From an uncultured Bacteroidales bacterium (GTDB lineage Bacteria > Bacteroidota > Bacteroidia > Bacteroidales > UBA932), in contig CAMXAU010000004.1 of assembly GCA_947179325.1 (NCBI GenBank), positions 62,001-126,000 on the forward strand: a DNA stretch of 64,000 nucleotides, in the 5' to 3' direction. The translations under genes and the position numbers were made by a program. Each line of letters starts with the position of its first letter. Position 1 is the first letter of the stretch. The notes under the pieces were generated by a model that did not search any database, was not told where the DNA came from, and saw only the letters and a list, made by a program, of their open reading frames with translations. Positions 34,032 through 42,635 of this stretch are shown here, in pieces.

Positions 34032-34535
34032 TTATGACGGATATCCCTTTGAAGGGTCAAAGCCTTCAGAGAATTTTGAAGGGTCAAAGCCCTCCGGATA
34101 CATTGACGGGTCCACTCCGTCCGGCATACGTCCCTCAGACACAGCCGAAAGTCCGTCAACCATCTTGTCCAGCACTTCCTGGAGCTTCGAGCCAAGCATC
34201 ATCTTCATCATGAAATTAAGGTCAGCTGAAAGCTCGATATAGAATTCAGTCTTGTCCGGTTCTCCGGCCGGATCGAAATGCATTGATATGCTGAAATTGA
34301 AAGGTGCTCCGTTGTCTGTGAAGTCAATCCTGGAATAAGGCACCCTTTCCGAGATCCTTATCCCTACGCTGAACCCCTGCACAACAGCATTGAGGCTGTC
34401 ATAGTCAGCAGTTACTCCCTGCCTCTTGTCCTCCGGCAGGAACTGTATGAAATTACGCATGTCCACAAAGGCCATATACAGCATATATGGAGCCTTGGAA
34501 ACTATTGCATGCTTGCTCTTTATCTCTGTACGCAT
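34032..34535 (-). CDS. SRPBCC-fold protein with repeated acidic C-terminal tail
   Basis: About 167 residues. Residues 1-130 look like an SRPBCC/START-type ligand-binding domain (IKSKHAIVSKAPYMLYMAFVDMRNF at the start, VPYSRIDFTDNG, SMHFDPAGEPDKTEFYIELSADLN, MMLGSKLQEVLDKMVDGL at the C-terminal helix). The tail consists of three near-repeats around (G/V)(F/V)DPS(K/M) spaced ~9-10 residues. The start at 34535 has a good GGGAGG just upstream, within the end of pyrE, and lies 3 bases from the pyrE stop; the longer frame to 34577 would overlap pyrE. No function is recognised. Confidence 0.7.
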   Translation of the reverse strand: MRTEIKSKHAIVSKAPYMLYMAFVDMRNFIQFLPEDKRQGVTADYDSLNAVVQGFSVGIRISERVPYSRIDFTDNGAPFNFSISMHFDPAGEPDKTEFYIELSADLNFMMKMMLGSKLQEVLDKMVDGLSAVSEGRMPDGVDPSMYPEGFDPSKFSEGFDPSKGYPS

Positions 34536-34537
34536 CT

Positions 34538-35176
34538 TTATTCCTCCCTTCCCCATGTTGACGGCGAGAACCTCCATTCCTTGATATAGCTGAGGTCATC
34601 CTCCTTGATATATCCTGTCTCGCATGCCACCTCAATCAGGGCATCATAGTTTGTAAGTGTATTCAATTCGACATTGGCATTCTCGAATGCCCGCCTTGAG
34701 TGATTGAAATTATATGAGAATATTGCAGACATCCCGAGCACCTGCGCTCCAGCGTTCGCCAGGGCCGCAACGGCTGCAAGGCTGCTCATGCCTGTGGAGA
34801 TGAGGTCCTCCACAACAACGACCTTCGCCCCATGCTCCAATATCCCCTCGATCTGCGAGCCTGTGCCGTGGTCCTTTGGCTTAGGCCTTACATATATAAA
34901 AGGTTTCCCCAGGAAATGGGCAATAAGCGCACCATGGGCTATAGCCCCGGTAGCGACGCCCGCTATGACATCCAGGTCAGGGTAGCGGCTTATTATATTG
35001 TCCGCCATCCAGCGGCATACATTCTCCCTGAGTTCCGGATATGAAAGGATCTTTCTATTGTCGCAGTAAATCGGGGAAAGCCATCCCGAAGCCCATGTAA
35101 ACGGTTTTTCCGGACTAAGCAGCACTGCCTTTATGTCAAGGAGCGACTTCGCCACAGACCTCTCTATTGATTCCAT
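34538..35176 (-). CDS. pyrE: Orotate phosphoribosyltransferase
   Basis: A 212-residue enzyme that joins orotate to PRPP giving OMP in pyrimidine synthesis. Supporting motifs are FTWASGWLSPIYCDNRKI near the N-terminus, VIAGVATGAIAHGALIA, the mobile catalytic loop YVRPKPKDHGTG, and the PRPP-binding loop VVVVEDLISTGMSS. Length is normal. It leads a leftward operon with the SRPBCC, rRNA methyltransferase and TPR genes (gaps of 2, 14 and 7 bases). A weak minus-strand -7 element (35252-35259) lies beyond the opposite-facing element of the divergent Nudix gene. Confidence 0.94.
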   Translation of the reverse strand: MESIERSVAKSLLDIKAVLLSPEKPFTWASGWLSPIYCDNRKILSYPELRENVCRWMADNIISRYPDLDVIAGVATGAIAHGALIAHFLGKPFIYVRPKPKDHGTGSQIEGILEHGAKVVVVEDLISTGMSSLAAVAALANAGAQVLGMSAIFSYNFNHSRRAFENANVELNTLTNYDALIEVACETGYIKEDDLSYIKEWRFSPSTWGREE

Positions 35177-35209
35177 AAAAATAATTGGTTAATAATTCAT
35201 ATTTCTGCC

Positions 35210-35217
35210 TATATTTG
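35210..35217 (+). promoter_or_regulatory. -7 element for Nudix gene
   Basis: TATATTTG matches TAnnTTTG, 67 bases before the start codon. TTG lies at 35185 with a 22-base gap, slightly long. Confidence 0.5.
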
Positions 35218-35251
35218 CGGCACAGAACGCCGAAAGGCAAGGCATATCATG

Positions 35252-35259
35252 CAAAGGTA
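35252..35259 (-). promoter_or_regulatory. Possible -7 element for pyrE operon
   Basis: Minus-strand TACCTTTG fits TAnnTTTG, about 75 bases before pyrE. It faces the Nudix element, so the two 5' leaders would overlap. There is no clear -33. Confidence 0.35.
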
Positions 35260-35284
35260 ATAATTTTTACTTTGAGAAACCATA

Positions 35285-35896
35285 ATGCACAAGATATATT
35301 TCGAAAAGAGATGCATCAATATCTGCTCTCCCCATGAGCAGGCCCTCACAGACCCGAACGCGGTACAGTTCTGCATAGGTGAAAGAATTGACCTGCATAC
35401 CCTTATAGGAATGTTCGAGACAACAGAAAGCCTGAACAGGATATACATCCCCACAAAGGACCCGGACAGCACGTACAGGAAGATATGCGCAGAATTCGTC
35501 AACGTCAATGCCGCCGGCGGGCTTGTATCCAACAAGCGGGGCGACTTCCTGCTCATCAGCAGATACGGTCTATGGGACCTGCCCAAGGGACACCAGGAGG
35601 CAGGAGAGGACATCAGGACAACCGCACTCAGGGAGGTCCAGGAAGAGACAGGCATCAGCCAGCTGGAGCTGCGCGACCTGATCTGCATAACCGACCATTG
35701 CTACATAAGGGACGGGAAATGGCATCTCAAGCACACATGGTGGTACGACATGCTGTACACCGACCCGGAGGACCTCACCCCACAGAGAGAGGAGGACATT
35801 TCCAGGGCGGCATGGGTGGCAAAATCAAGCCTGCCCCCTTTCCTGCACAACACCTACCCGTCAATTATAGAGGTTTTCAGGGAAGCCAAGATATAA
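35285..35896 (+). CDS. Nudix hydrolase
   Basis: A 203-residue protein. The C-terminal ~135 residues are a Nudix domain: AAGGLVSNKRGDFLLI leading into the Nudix box GHQEAGEDIRTTALREVQEETGI (G-x5-E-x7-REVQEETGI, residues ~101-123). Typical substrates are NTPs, nucleotide sugars or diphosphate cofactors. The N-terminal ~75 residues (MHKIYFEKRCINICSPHEQ...) are not part of the core fold and are unrecognised. It is divergent from pyrE. A weak A/T hairpin follows its stop. Confidence 0.88.
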   Translation: MHKIYFEKRCINICSPHEQALTDPNAVQFCIGERIDLHTLIGMFETTESLNRIYIPTKDPDSTYRKICAEFVNVNAAGGLVSNKRGDFLLISRYGLWDLPKGHQEAGEDIRTTALREVQEETGISQLELRDLICITDHCYIRDGKWHLKHTWWYDMLYTDPEDLTPQREEDISRAAWVAKSSLPPFLHNTYPSIIEVFREAKI

Positions 35897-35936
35897 TTTG
35901 AGATTTTTTTCGCAAAGGCTGAAACAAAATCTCAAA
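35897..35936 (+). terminator. Possible A/T-rich terminator after Nudix gene
   Basis: TTTGAGATTTT (35897-35907) pairs with AAAATCTCAAA (35926-35936). The stem is long but AT-only in most positions and is followed by As, not Ts, so support is limited. Confidence 0.35.
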
Positions 35937-35986
35937 AAAATCGTATAATGATATGTGCTGACTAAACCATACAGCTTTCATTTATC

Positions 35987-37036
35987 ATGAAACTTTCACA
36001 GTTTAATTTCAACCTTTCAAAGGACATGATTGCATCCGAACCACCGAGATGGCGCGACGAATGCAAATTGATGGTAGTCCACAAGGACACCGGCGAGATA
36101 GAACACAGGATATTCAAGGACATCATCGAGTATTTCGGGAAAGGGGACACTTTCGTGCTGAACGACACAAAAGTCTTCCCTGCAAGGCTTTACGGCAACA
36201 AGGAAAAGACAGGTGCCGACATAGAGGTGTTCCTGCTCAGGGAGCTGAACAAGGAACAGAGGCTCTGGGACGTAATTGTCGACCCTGCCCGAAAGATAAG
36301 GATAGGCAACAAGCTATATTTCGGAGATGACGAGAGCCTTGTGGCTGAAGTCATTGACAACACCACGTCAAGAGGGCGCACACTCCGTTTCCTCTTCGAC
36401 GGAAGCTATGAGGACTTCAAGGAGACCCTCTTCGGGCTTGGGGAGCCGCCTGTACCAAAATGGGTAAAGGACAAGGTAACCAAGGAGGACGAGGAGAATT
36501 TCCAGACAATCTTCGCTGAAAAGGAGGGAGCGGTCTCTGCTCCCGCTGCCGGGCTTCATTTCAGCCGCGAGCTATTCAACAGAATGATCCTCAAGGACAT
36601 CAACAAGACATTCATCACCCTGCACATGGGGATAGGCCATTTCCGCTCCGTAGATGTCGAGGACCTGTCCAAGCACAAGATGGACTCAGAAAGGCTCATC
36701 ATCACAGAAGAGACAGCCGACATCATCAACAGGACAAAGAAGAACGGGCACAAGGTGCTTGCCGTCGGCGTCACAGTGATGAGAGGACTTGAGGCATACT
36801 ACACTACAAATGACGAGGTCATCGCATTCGACGGGTGGACAAACAAGTTCATCTTCCCGCCATACAGGTTCGCGATACCTGACGCAATTGTGTCGAACTT
36901 CCACCTCCCATGCTCGACAATGCTCATGTCTGTAGCTGCGTTCGGCGGCTTTGACAACGTGATGAAAGCATACGGCGTGGCCCTGAAAGAAGGGTACAAG
37001 TTCGGCCCATACGGAGACGCGATGCTCATCATCTGA
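35987..37036 (+). CDS. queA: S-adenosylmethionine:tRNA ribosyltransferase-isomerase
   Basis: A 349-residue enzyme that transfers the ribosyl part of SAM to preQ1 at tRNA position 34 in queuosine synthesis. Characteristic blocks are [55 protein letters not shown] and the end [18 protein letters not shown]. Length is typical. No preQ1 riboswitch was recognised upstream, and other queuosine genes are not in the window. A strong terminator follows. Confidence 0.93.
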   Translation: MKLSQFNFNLSKDMIASEPPRWRDECKLMVVHKDTGEIEHRIFKDIIEYFGKGDTFVLNDTKVFPARLYGNKEKTGADIEVFLLRELNKEQRLWDVIVDPARKIRIGNKLYFGDDESLVAEVIDNTTSRGRTLRFLFDGSYEDFKETLFGLGEPPVPKWVKDKVTKEDEENFQTIFAEKEGAVSAPAAGLHFSRELFNRMILKDINKTFITLHMGIGHFRSVDVEDLSKHKMDSERLIITEETADIINRTKKNGHKVLAVGVTVMRGLEAYYTTNDEVIAFDGWTNKFIFPPYRFAIPDAIVSNFHLPCSTMLMSVAAFGGFDNVMKAYGVALKEGYKFGPYGDAMLII

Positions 37037-37102
37037 CATTCCGCACTGCCCGGAACTGTAAAAAAGAGTAGTTAAAAAAAGAAAAAACTATAAAAAACAT
37101 AT

Positions 37103-37143
37103 AAATCCGCCATCCTGGAATATCCAGATGGCGGATTTTATTT
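37103..37143 (+). terminator. Terminator after queA
   Basis: A stem of about 15 bp with one bulged base (37103-37118 with 37124-37138) closes a 5-base loop and runs into TTTTATTTT. It is directly upstream of the dprA promoter. Confidence 0.8.
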
Positions 37144-37153
37144 TGCAGCTCCA

Positions 37154-37161
37154 TATATTTG
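37154..37161 (+). promoter_or_regulatory. -7 element for dprA
   Basis: TATATTTG matches TAnnTTTG, 20 bases before the ATG at 37182. It lies inside the longer frame that starts at 37128, which argues for the downstream start. Confidence 0.5.
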
Positions 37162-37181
37162 CTCACGATAAGCATAAGACA

Positions 37182-38336
37182 ATGGAGCTATACGACGAAA
37201 GAATCTGCCGCCACTCACTAAACCGGATATTCGGCTACACCCCGAAAACAGCGGCCGCCCTCATAAGCCATTTCGGCTCTGCCGCAGAACTATACAGAAA
37301 AGGCTGGAAAGAGCTGAAGGACGCACTGCCCTACACAAAAGGGATAGACAGGATCTGCGACAAGGAATACGCGGACTCGGAAAAAGAGCTTGCCTTGATA
37401 GAATCCATGGGACACAGGTTCATCTGCAGCCACGAGCCGTCCTATCCGGCCAGCCTGCTTGAATGCGCGGACTCCCCCTCCGGACTGTACGTCAGAGGCG
37501 ACAGTCCAATAGAGGAAATATTCGCCGACAGGACATATGTCGCAGTAATCGGCACAAGGGACCTGTCACCATACGGCAAGGAATGGTGCAGGCGGATAAT
37601 ATCCGTACTCTCGGCAGCCAGAGACAAGGTCACTGTTGTCAGCGGCCTTGCAATAGGCACTGACATCACAGCACACCGCGCTGCCATAGACACCATGACA
37701 CCAACCATAGCTGTAATACCTACCGGCATCGACAGCATATACCCTCTGCGCCACAGCATTGACGCCAAACGCATTGCGTCTTCACCTGGCAGTGCCGTGA
37801 TTACAGATTTCCCGCCAGGGACATGCGCCGTAAAGATGAATTTTCTCAGGCGAAACAGGATCATAGCAGGCCTCTGCAAGGCAACTGTCCTTGTCGAATC
37901 AAAGATAAAGGGAGGCGGCATGATGACCGCAAGGCTTGCGTTCTCCTATGACCGCGATGTCCTGGCCCTGCCCGGACGGATCGAGGACATAAGGTCGCAG
38001 GGATGCAACCTGCTGATAAAGGAGAAGATCGCCGAGCCTATCATATCGGAGCACTCGCTCGCCGAGAGCCTCGGCATCAGCGCGGCAGGAAACGGCCACC
38101 ACGAGAGCAGAGAGGAGAAGATAAGGAAACTGTACACAGGAAGCATCAGCGAGGACAGCATAGACACCATGGCCAGGATTCTTCTGGCGATAAGGAGGCA
38201 GAGCGGGATAACCATCGGTGAAATCGCCGAAGAATGCAGAATCACATACCAGCGCGCAGCAGAACTTACAGGCCTTCTGGAATGCGACGGGATTATTTCA
38301 ACCGACCTCATGAGACGCTGTTCCATAAATCTCTAA
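37182..38336 (+). CDS. dprA: DprA/Smf-type DNA-processing protein
   Basis: About 384 residues. An N-terminal helical region (~residues 1-85) precedes the Rossmann-like DprA fold: YVAVIGTRDLSPYGKEW, VVSGLAIGTDITAHRAAI (usually SGxAxGIDxxAH; here GTD), AVIPTGIDSIYP, FPPGTCAVKMNFLRRNRIIAGL and VLALPGRIEDIRSQGCNLLI. A C-terminal winged-helix-like segment ends the protein. DprA loads RecA on single-stranded DNA during natural transformation; in many Bacteroidota it is present without proven competence. The start was set at 37182 because the longer frame starts inside the queA terminator hairpin. Confidence 0.88.
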   Translation: MELYDERICRHSLNRIFGYTPKTAAALISHFGSAAELYRKGWKELKDALPYTKGIDRICDKEYADSEKELALIESMGHRFICSHEPSYPASLLECADSPSGLYVRGDSPIEEIFADRTYVAVIGTRDLSPYGKEWCRRIISVLSAARDKVTVVSGLAIGTDITAHRAAIDTMTPTIAVIPTGIDSIYPLRHSIDAKRIASSPGSAVITDFPPGTCAVKMNFLRRNRIIAGLCKATVLVESKIKGGGMMTARLAFSYDRDVLALPGRIEDIRSQGCNLLIKEKIAEPIISEHSLAESLGISAAGNGHHESREEKIRKLYTGSISEDSIDTMARILLAIRRQSGITIGEIAEECRITYQRAAELTGLLECDGIISTDLMRRCSINL

Positions 38337-38343
38337 AAAATTG

Positions 38344-38351
38344 TATTTTTG
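38344..38351 (+). promoter_or_regulatory. -7 element for tatD-ansA
   Basis: TATTTTTG matches TAnnTTTG, 32 bases before the tatD start. The -33 region at 20 bases reads TTC. Confidence 0.5.
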
Positions 38352-38383
38352 CGCTCCATTAGAAAGCACGGGCCAGAAAAGAG

Positions 38384-39154
38384 ATGAATTTTACAGACAC
38401 GCACACACACCTGTATGACGAAGCATACAGCGACGACATAGACATTACAGTGTCAAGGGCAATCGAGGCCGGGGTCACGAAGATGGTCCTGCCTGACATA
38501 GACAGCAAGACAAGAGAGTCCATGTTCTCTCTTGCATCCAGATACCCGGGCATAACGTTCCCTTGCGCAGGGCTTCACCCCACTGAGGTCAGGGAGAACT
38601 GGAGAGACGAAGCCGACCTGCTGATGCAGGCGGCCGGCAGGAAAGAAATCGTCGCAATCGGGGAAAGCGGGATGGACCTGTACTGGTCAAAGGATTTCAT
38701 CAGGGAGCAGGAGGAAGTCTTCCGCATCCAGGTCGAGCTTGCAATCAAGCTGGACATACCTATTATAATACATAACAGGGATGCGACAGAAATCACGCTC
38801 AAGATCCTCGAGGACTACAGGGGCAGAGGACTGAAAGGAGTGTTCCATGCATATGGAGGCAGCATTGAGACTTTCCGCACCCTGGAAAGGTACGGCGACC
38901 TATACGTCGGGATCGGAGGAGTCGTCACATTCAGGAAAGCATCCATAGCAGAGACAATAAAGGAGATACCAGTAGAGAGGATCGTGACCGAGACCGACTC
39001 TCCATGGCTCACCCCTGCCCCGCACAGAGGCAAAAGGAACGAGAGCAGCTACATACCGCTTATCGCAGGAAAGATTGCCGAGCAGAAAGGGATCAGCATC
39101 GAGCAGGTCGCAGAGACAACCAGCGCCAACGCGCACAAACTATTCAGGATATGA
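38384..39154 (+). CDS. TatD-family metal-dependent deoxyribonuclease
   Basis: A 256-residue TIM-barrel amidohydrolase-type enzyme. The metal ligands lie in FTDTHTHLYDEAY, the CAGLHP loop, IGESGMDLYW, IIIHNRDA, GVFHAYGG and TETDSPWLTPAPHRG, which is the TatD series. TatD acts as a 3'-5' exonuclease in DNA repair; other members remove D-amino acids from tRNA. The stop overlaps the ansA start by four bases (ATGA). Confidence 0.88.
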   Translation: MNFTDTHTHLYDEAYSDDIDITVSRAIEAGVTKMVLPDIDSKTRESMFSLASRYPGITFPCAGLHPTEVRENWRDEADLLMQAAGRKEIVAIGESGMDLYWSKDFIREQEEVFRIQVELAIKLDIPIIIHNRDATEITLKILEDYRGRGLKGVFHAYGGSIETFRTLERYGDLYVGIGGVVTFRKASIAETIKEIPVERIVTETDSPWLTPAPHRGKRNESSYIPLIAGKIAEQKGISIEQVAETTSANAHKLFRI

Positions 39155-40206
39155 CAAATCGCTTGAACGGAAAGGAAAAGGCATCCATCCTGCTCATCTA
39201 CACTGGCGGGACAATCGGAATGAAGCAGGACCCGTCAGACATGACGCTGAAGCCATTTGACTTCAGCCAGATACTTGATGAAGCCCCGGAGCTATCCAAA
39301 TTCGCCTACAAGATAGACACATACACATTCAGTCCGATCATCGACTCCTCCGATGTAGAGCCCGGGCTATGGCAGGAACTTGCGCAGCTGATTGCAGACA
39401 GATACGACAGATATGACGGATTCGTCATCCTGCATGGCACCGACACCATGGCATACTCGGCCTCTGTCCTCAGCTTCATGCTTGAAGACCTGTCCAAGCC
39501 GGTCATCTTCACCGGAAGCCAGCTGCCCATAGGCGTACCGAGGACAGACGGTAAAGAGAACCTGATCTCGTCAGTAGAGATTGCAGCCGCGAAGGACAGC
39601 GACGGGAAGGCAATCGTGCCCGAAGTCTGCATCTATTTTGACAATGTCCTGATGCGCGGCAACAGGGCATCAAAGGTGAACTCAGACAATTTCCATGCTT
39701 TCCGGTCCGAGAACCTCCAGCCACTGGCCATCGCCGGGATAAGCATAAGGTACAACAGGGCCATAATACGCAGGCCTCCATGCACGGAGAGACCGCTGAA
39801 AGTACACACCTCCCTTGACACAAGGGTATCAATACTGAAGATGCACCCCGGCATCACACCGCATGTTGTAAGGAACATATTATGCGGCGACCAGACAAGA
39901 GCCGTCATAATAGAGACATACGGCTCCGGCAACGCCACATGCAAGGAGTGGTTCATCTCGATAGTCAGGGAGGCATCAGGAAGCGGCAAGATACTCCTCA
40001 ATGTGACCCAATGCCTCGGCGGGTGCGTGAATATGGACATATACGCCAACGGGAAGACCCTCAAGGACTCTGGAGTCATCAACAGTCACGACATAACGAC
40101 CGAGGGTGCACTCGCCAAACTGTTTTTCCTGATGGGGCAGAGCAGCGACAACAACTGGGTCAAGTCCATGCTTGAGGAAGACCTTAGAGGTGAAATATCC
40201 AAATAA
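39151..40206 (+). CDS. ansA: Type I (cytoplasmic-type) L-asparaginase
   Basis: A 351-residue enzyme that hydrolyses asparagine to aspartate. The first catalytic Thr is in LLIYTGGTIGM and the second in FVILHGTDTMAYSAS. Other landmarks are PVIFTGSQLPIG, DGKENLISSVEIA, and an ETYGSGNAT segment. No signal peptide is visible. Translation starts in the ATGA overlap with tatD, so the two are coupled. The frame is open back to 39004, but that upstream segment is tatD in another frame. Confidence 0.9.
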   Translation: MTNRLNGKEKASILLIYTGGTIGMKQDPSDMTLKPFDFSQILDEAPELSKFAYKIDTYTFSPIIDSSDVEPGLWQELAQLIADRYDRYDGFVILHGTDTMAYSASVLSFMLEDLSKPVIFTGSQLPIGVPRTDGKENLISSVEIAAAKDSDGKAIVPEVCIYFDNVLMRGNRASKVNSDNFHAFRSENLQPLAIAGISIRYNRAIIRRPPCTERPLKVHTSLDTRVSILKMHPGITPHVVRNILCGDQTRAVIIETYGSGNATCKEWFISIVREASGSGKILLNVTQCLGGCVNMDIYANGKTLKDSGVINSHDITTEGALAKLFFLMGQSSDNNWVKSMLEEDLRGEISK

Positions 40207-40321
40207 TTATTGCCAAATGAAAATTTATTGCTAAATTGCAGCGGATTTTGTGATTAGCACACTCCATGGATATAATATAGAACAATTTAATACATTTTTA
40301 ATTAAACACACAAAAACAATT

Positions 40322-41113
40322 ATGAAAAAAATTTTCATGTTTTTGGCAGTAATCGGCATCACAGCCATTTCTGCACAATTCGCAGCAGCTCAGGAAGCAG
40401 AGCAGGCTGCTGAGGAGACAACCGCAACTGAAGTGGCTGCAACTGAGACAGTTGACCCATTCAATGCACCAAAAGAGGAAGTTCCTTTCCACCAGGCGCT
40501 CAAGACAAAGTTCATTGAGGGAGGTGCAGGCTTCATGTCTCTTGTTATCATCTGTCTTATTCTTGGTCTCGCACTTTGCGTTGAGAGAATCCTTTATCTT
40601 TCATTCTCAAAGACTAACACCAAGAAGCTCCTTGCAAAAATAGAGAGCGCGCTCCAGGAAGGCGGCGTTGAGGCTGCAAAGGAAGTATGCCGCAGCACAC
40701 GTGGACCTGTAGCAAGCATTTTCTACCAGGGACTTCTCCGCATGGACCAGGGTATTGATGTTGTTGAGAAGACTGTCGTTTCTTACGGTTCCGTACAGAT
40801 GAGCCAGATGGAAAGCGGCCTTTCATGGATTTCCCTCTTCATCGCGATTGCACCTTCTCTCGGATTCTTGGGAACAGTTATCGGTATGATCGAGGCATTC
40901 GATGCTATCCAGGCAGCAGGTGATATTTCTCCAAACGTTGTGGCAGGAGGTATGAAAGTGGCGTTGATCACTACAGTCGGTGGTTTGATTGTAGCCGTTA
41001 TCCTTCAGATTTTCTACAACTACATCCTTTCAATGATCGACGGTCTCTCAATCCAGATGGAGGACGCTTCTATATCATTGGTGGACACATTGGTTAAATA
41101 TCAGTCTAAATAA
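40322..41113 (+). CDS. exbB: ExbB/TolQ-type proton channel subunit
   Basis: About 263 residues. Residues 1-23 look like a signal or first hydrophobic segment (MKKIFMFLAVIGITAISA) followed by an Ala/Glu/Thr-rich stretch (~25-50). Then comes the MotA/TolQ/ExbB core: a helix FMSLVIICLILGLALCVERIL, a cytoplasmic loop (GGVEAAKEVCRSTRGPVASIF), and two helices with WISLFIAIAPSLGFLGTVIGMIEAF and GMKVALITTVGGLIVAVIL. It powers TonB using the proton gradient. The ATG at 40322 directly precedes the hydrophobic segment. The gene is rich in T-ending codons unlike its neighbours. Confidence 0.9.
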   Translation: MKKIFMFLAVIGITAISAQFAAAQEAEQAAEETTATEVAATETVDPFNAPKEEVPFHQALKTKFIEGGAGFMSLVIICLILGLALCVERILYLSFSKTNTKKLLAKIESALQEGGVEAAKEVCRSTRGPVASIFYQGLLRMDQGIDVVEKTVVSYGSVQMSQMESGLSWISLFIAIAPSLGFLGTVIGMIEAFDAIQAAGDISPNVVAGGMKVALITTVGGLIVAVILQIFYNYILSMIDGLSIQMEDASISLVDTLVKYQSK

Positions 41114-41121
41114 TCTGAAAA

Positions 41122-41550
41122 ATGTATTCTAAAATTATAAAATTCACATCCTGGGCACTGCTTATCGCCGGCGTTGTCATAGGTGCACTCGGTTTCTTTA
41201 TCGGGTTCACGACAAATGACGCTGTCGCTGTCGACGCTCTGCTCTTTTGGGCCTATGCTATGGTCGGGCTGACTCTGGCTGCCATCATCGTGATCGGCAT
41301 CATAATCGGAGCCATGACCAATCCGAAAGGCCTGCTGAAGACAGGTGCCGTAGTGCTCTGCTTCGCAGCCATCGTAGCATTGGCGTACGTTGTTGCTCCA
41401 GGTTCAGAGGCTGTCGGCATTGTCGGCATCCAGCCTGGGACACAGACCCTCAAATTAACTGATACGGTACTTATCCTTACATATCTGTCCTGCGCAGCAG
41501 CTGTTGCTGCAATCATTGTAGGTGCAATTGTTGGGGCAATCCGTAAATAA
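41122..41550 (+). CDS. Small membrane protein in exbB-exbD operon
   Basis: A 142-residue protein with about four hydrophobic segments (WALLIAGVVIGALGFFIGF; ALLFWAYAMVGLTLAAIIVIGIIIGAM; GAVVLCFAAIVALAYVVA; YLSCAAAVAAIIVGAIVGAI). No catalytic motif and no family that I recognise beyond frequent presence at this position in Bacteroidales. It sits 8 bases after exbB and 8 bases before exbD, so it is translated with the TonB energising complex and may be an accessory subunit. This is inference from position only. Confidence 0.7.
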   Translation: MYSKIIKFTSWALLIAGVVIGALGFFIGFTTNDAVAVDALLFWAYAMVGLTLAAIIVIGIIIGAMTNPKGLLKTGAVVLCFAAIVALAYVVAPGSEAVGIVGIQPGTQTLKLTDTVLILTYLSCAAAVAAIIVGAIVGAIRK

Positions 41551-41558
41551 TCGACATT

Positions 41559-42134
41559 ATGGCAAAAAAGACACCGGAAATCAATTCAAGTTCAACGGCG
41601 GATATTGCATTCCTGCTGCTGTGCTACTTCCTGATGACCACTACTATGGGTCAGGATTCAGGTCTGCAGCGCCGTTTGCCTCCTATGCCTGATGAGAAGC
41701 AGAAGGTGGAGGACCAGAAGGTTAATCGCCGTAACATTATCGTTGTGAGGATTAACTCTGCCGACAGACTTTGGGCCGGCAACGATGCGATGGATGTCAG
41801 CCAGTTGAAGGACAAGATAAAAGAATTTCTTACTAACCCGACAAATGACCCTAATCTTCCAGAGAGGACTCCAAAGGAGATAGAAGGCTTCGGTACCTAC
41901 AATGTGTCAAAAGGTGTGATTTCACTCCAGAATGACCGTGGTACCAGCTATCAGGCATACATTTCCGTACAGAATGAACTGGTAAAGGCCATCAACGAAC
42001 TTCGTGATGACTTCTGCTATCAGAACTACGGCAAAAAGTATAGCCAGCTTGAGGAAGATTATCAGAAAATTGCCAGGGAGGCCGTTCCTCAGAACATATC
42101 TGAGGCTGAGCCTAAGGATATAAACAAGAAATAA
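41559..42134 (+). CDS. exbD: ExbD/TolR-type subunit, longer paralogue
   Basis: A 191-residue protein with the ExbD layout: a short cytoplasmic start (INSSSTADIAFLLLCYFLMTT), with the conserved membrane Asp in TADIAFL, then a periplasmic domain. It is longer than the 42147 paralogue, with an extra C-terminal helical tail (NYGKKYSQLEEDYQKIAREA). The two copies probably form mixed dimers with ExbB. It is 8 bases downstream of the small membrane protein gene and 12 bases from the second exbD. Confidence 0.88.
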   Translation: MAKKTPEINSSSTADIAFLLLCYFLMTTTMGQDSGLQRRLPPMPDEKQKVEDQKVNRRNIIVVRINSADRLWAGNDAMDVSQLKDKIKEFLTNPTNDPNLPERTPKEIEGFGTYNVSKGVISLQNDRGTSYQAYISVQNELVKAINELRDDFCYQNYGKKYSQLEEDYQKIAREAVPQNISEAEPKDINKK

Positions 42135-42146
42135 GGAGATTATACT

Positions 42147-42617
42147 ATGTCTAAATTCGGAAATAACGAAAAGAAATCAATGCCTGCGTTGACGACCTCG
42201 TCCCTCTCAGACATCGTGTTTATGCTCCTGTTCTTCTTCATGGTCACCACCAGTATGCGTGAAACGGAGAATAAAGTCATGGTCAAGCTTCCTGAAGCTA
42301 CTGAAATAGCTAAGCTTGAAAGGAAGGACTTGACTTCATACATCAACGTGGGTCCTCCGATCAAGAGCCTCCAGGCACAGTTCGGTACAGACGCCCGCAT
42401 ACAGCTGAACGATTCGTTCAAGACTGTTGATGAAATTCGTGACTTCATTGCCGCTGAGCGTGATGCTATGAGCGAGGCCGACAGGCAGTTTATGACAGTA
42501 ACCATTAAAGCTGATGAAAATGTCAGGATGGGTATCATCACTGACGTGAAGCAGGAACTTCGTAGATGTTCTGCTTTGAAGATTATGTACGCTGCAAGAA
42601 AATCAGGCGGAGAATAA
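42147..42617 (+). CDS. exbD: ExbD/TolR-type subunit, second copy
   Basis: A 156-residue protein with one membrane helix: MPALTTSSLSDIVFMLLFFFMVTTS carries the proton-path Asp in LSDIVFM. A periplasmic domain follows, with an ending VRMGIITDVKQELRRCSALKIMYAAR that matches the C-terminal helix of ExbD. The paired long/short exbD arrangement behind exbB is common in Bacteroidota. A terminator ends this operon. Confidence 0.9.
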   Translation: MSKFGNNEKKSMPALTTSSLSDIVFMLLFFFMVTTSMRETENKVMVKLPEATEIAKLERKDLTSYINVGPPIKSLQAQFGTDARIQLNDSFKTVDEIRDFIAAERDAMSEADRQFMTVTIKADENVRMGIITDVKQELRRCSALKIMYAARKSGGE

Positions 42618-42635
42618 TCTGTCAGCACACAATAG

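Noticed and set aside
35897..35986. preQ1 riboswitch before queA
   Set aside because: Only an A/T-rich hairpin and unstructured sequence are seen; no preQ1-type stem with an A-rich pairing tail.
39004..39150. Upstream extension of the asparaginase frame
   Set aside because: This part overlaps the 3' end of tatD in another frame; the ATGA overlap at 39151 gives a normal asparaginase N-terminus.
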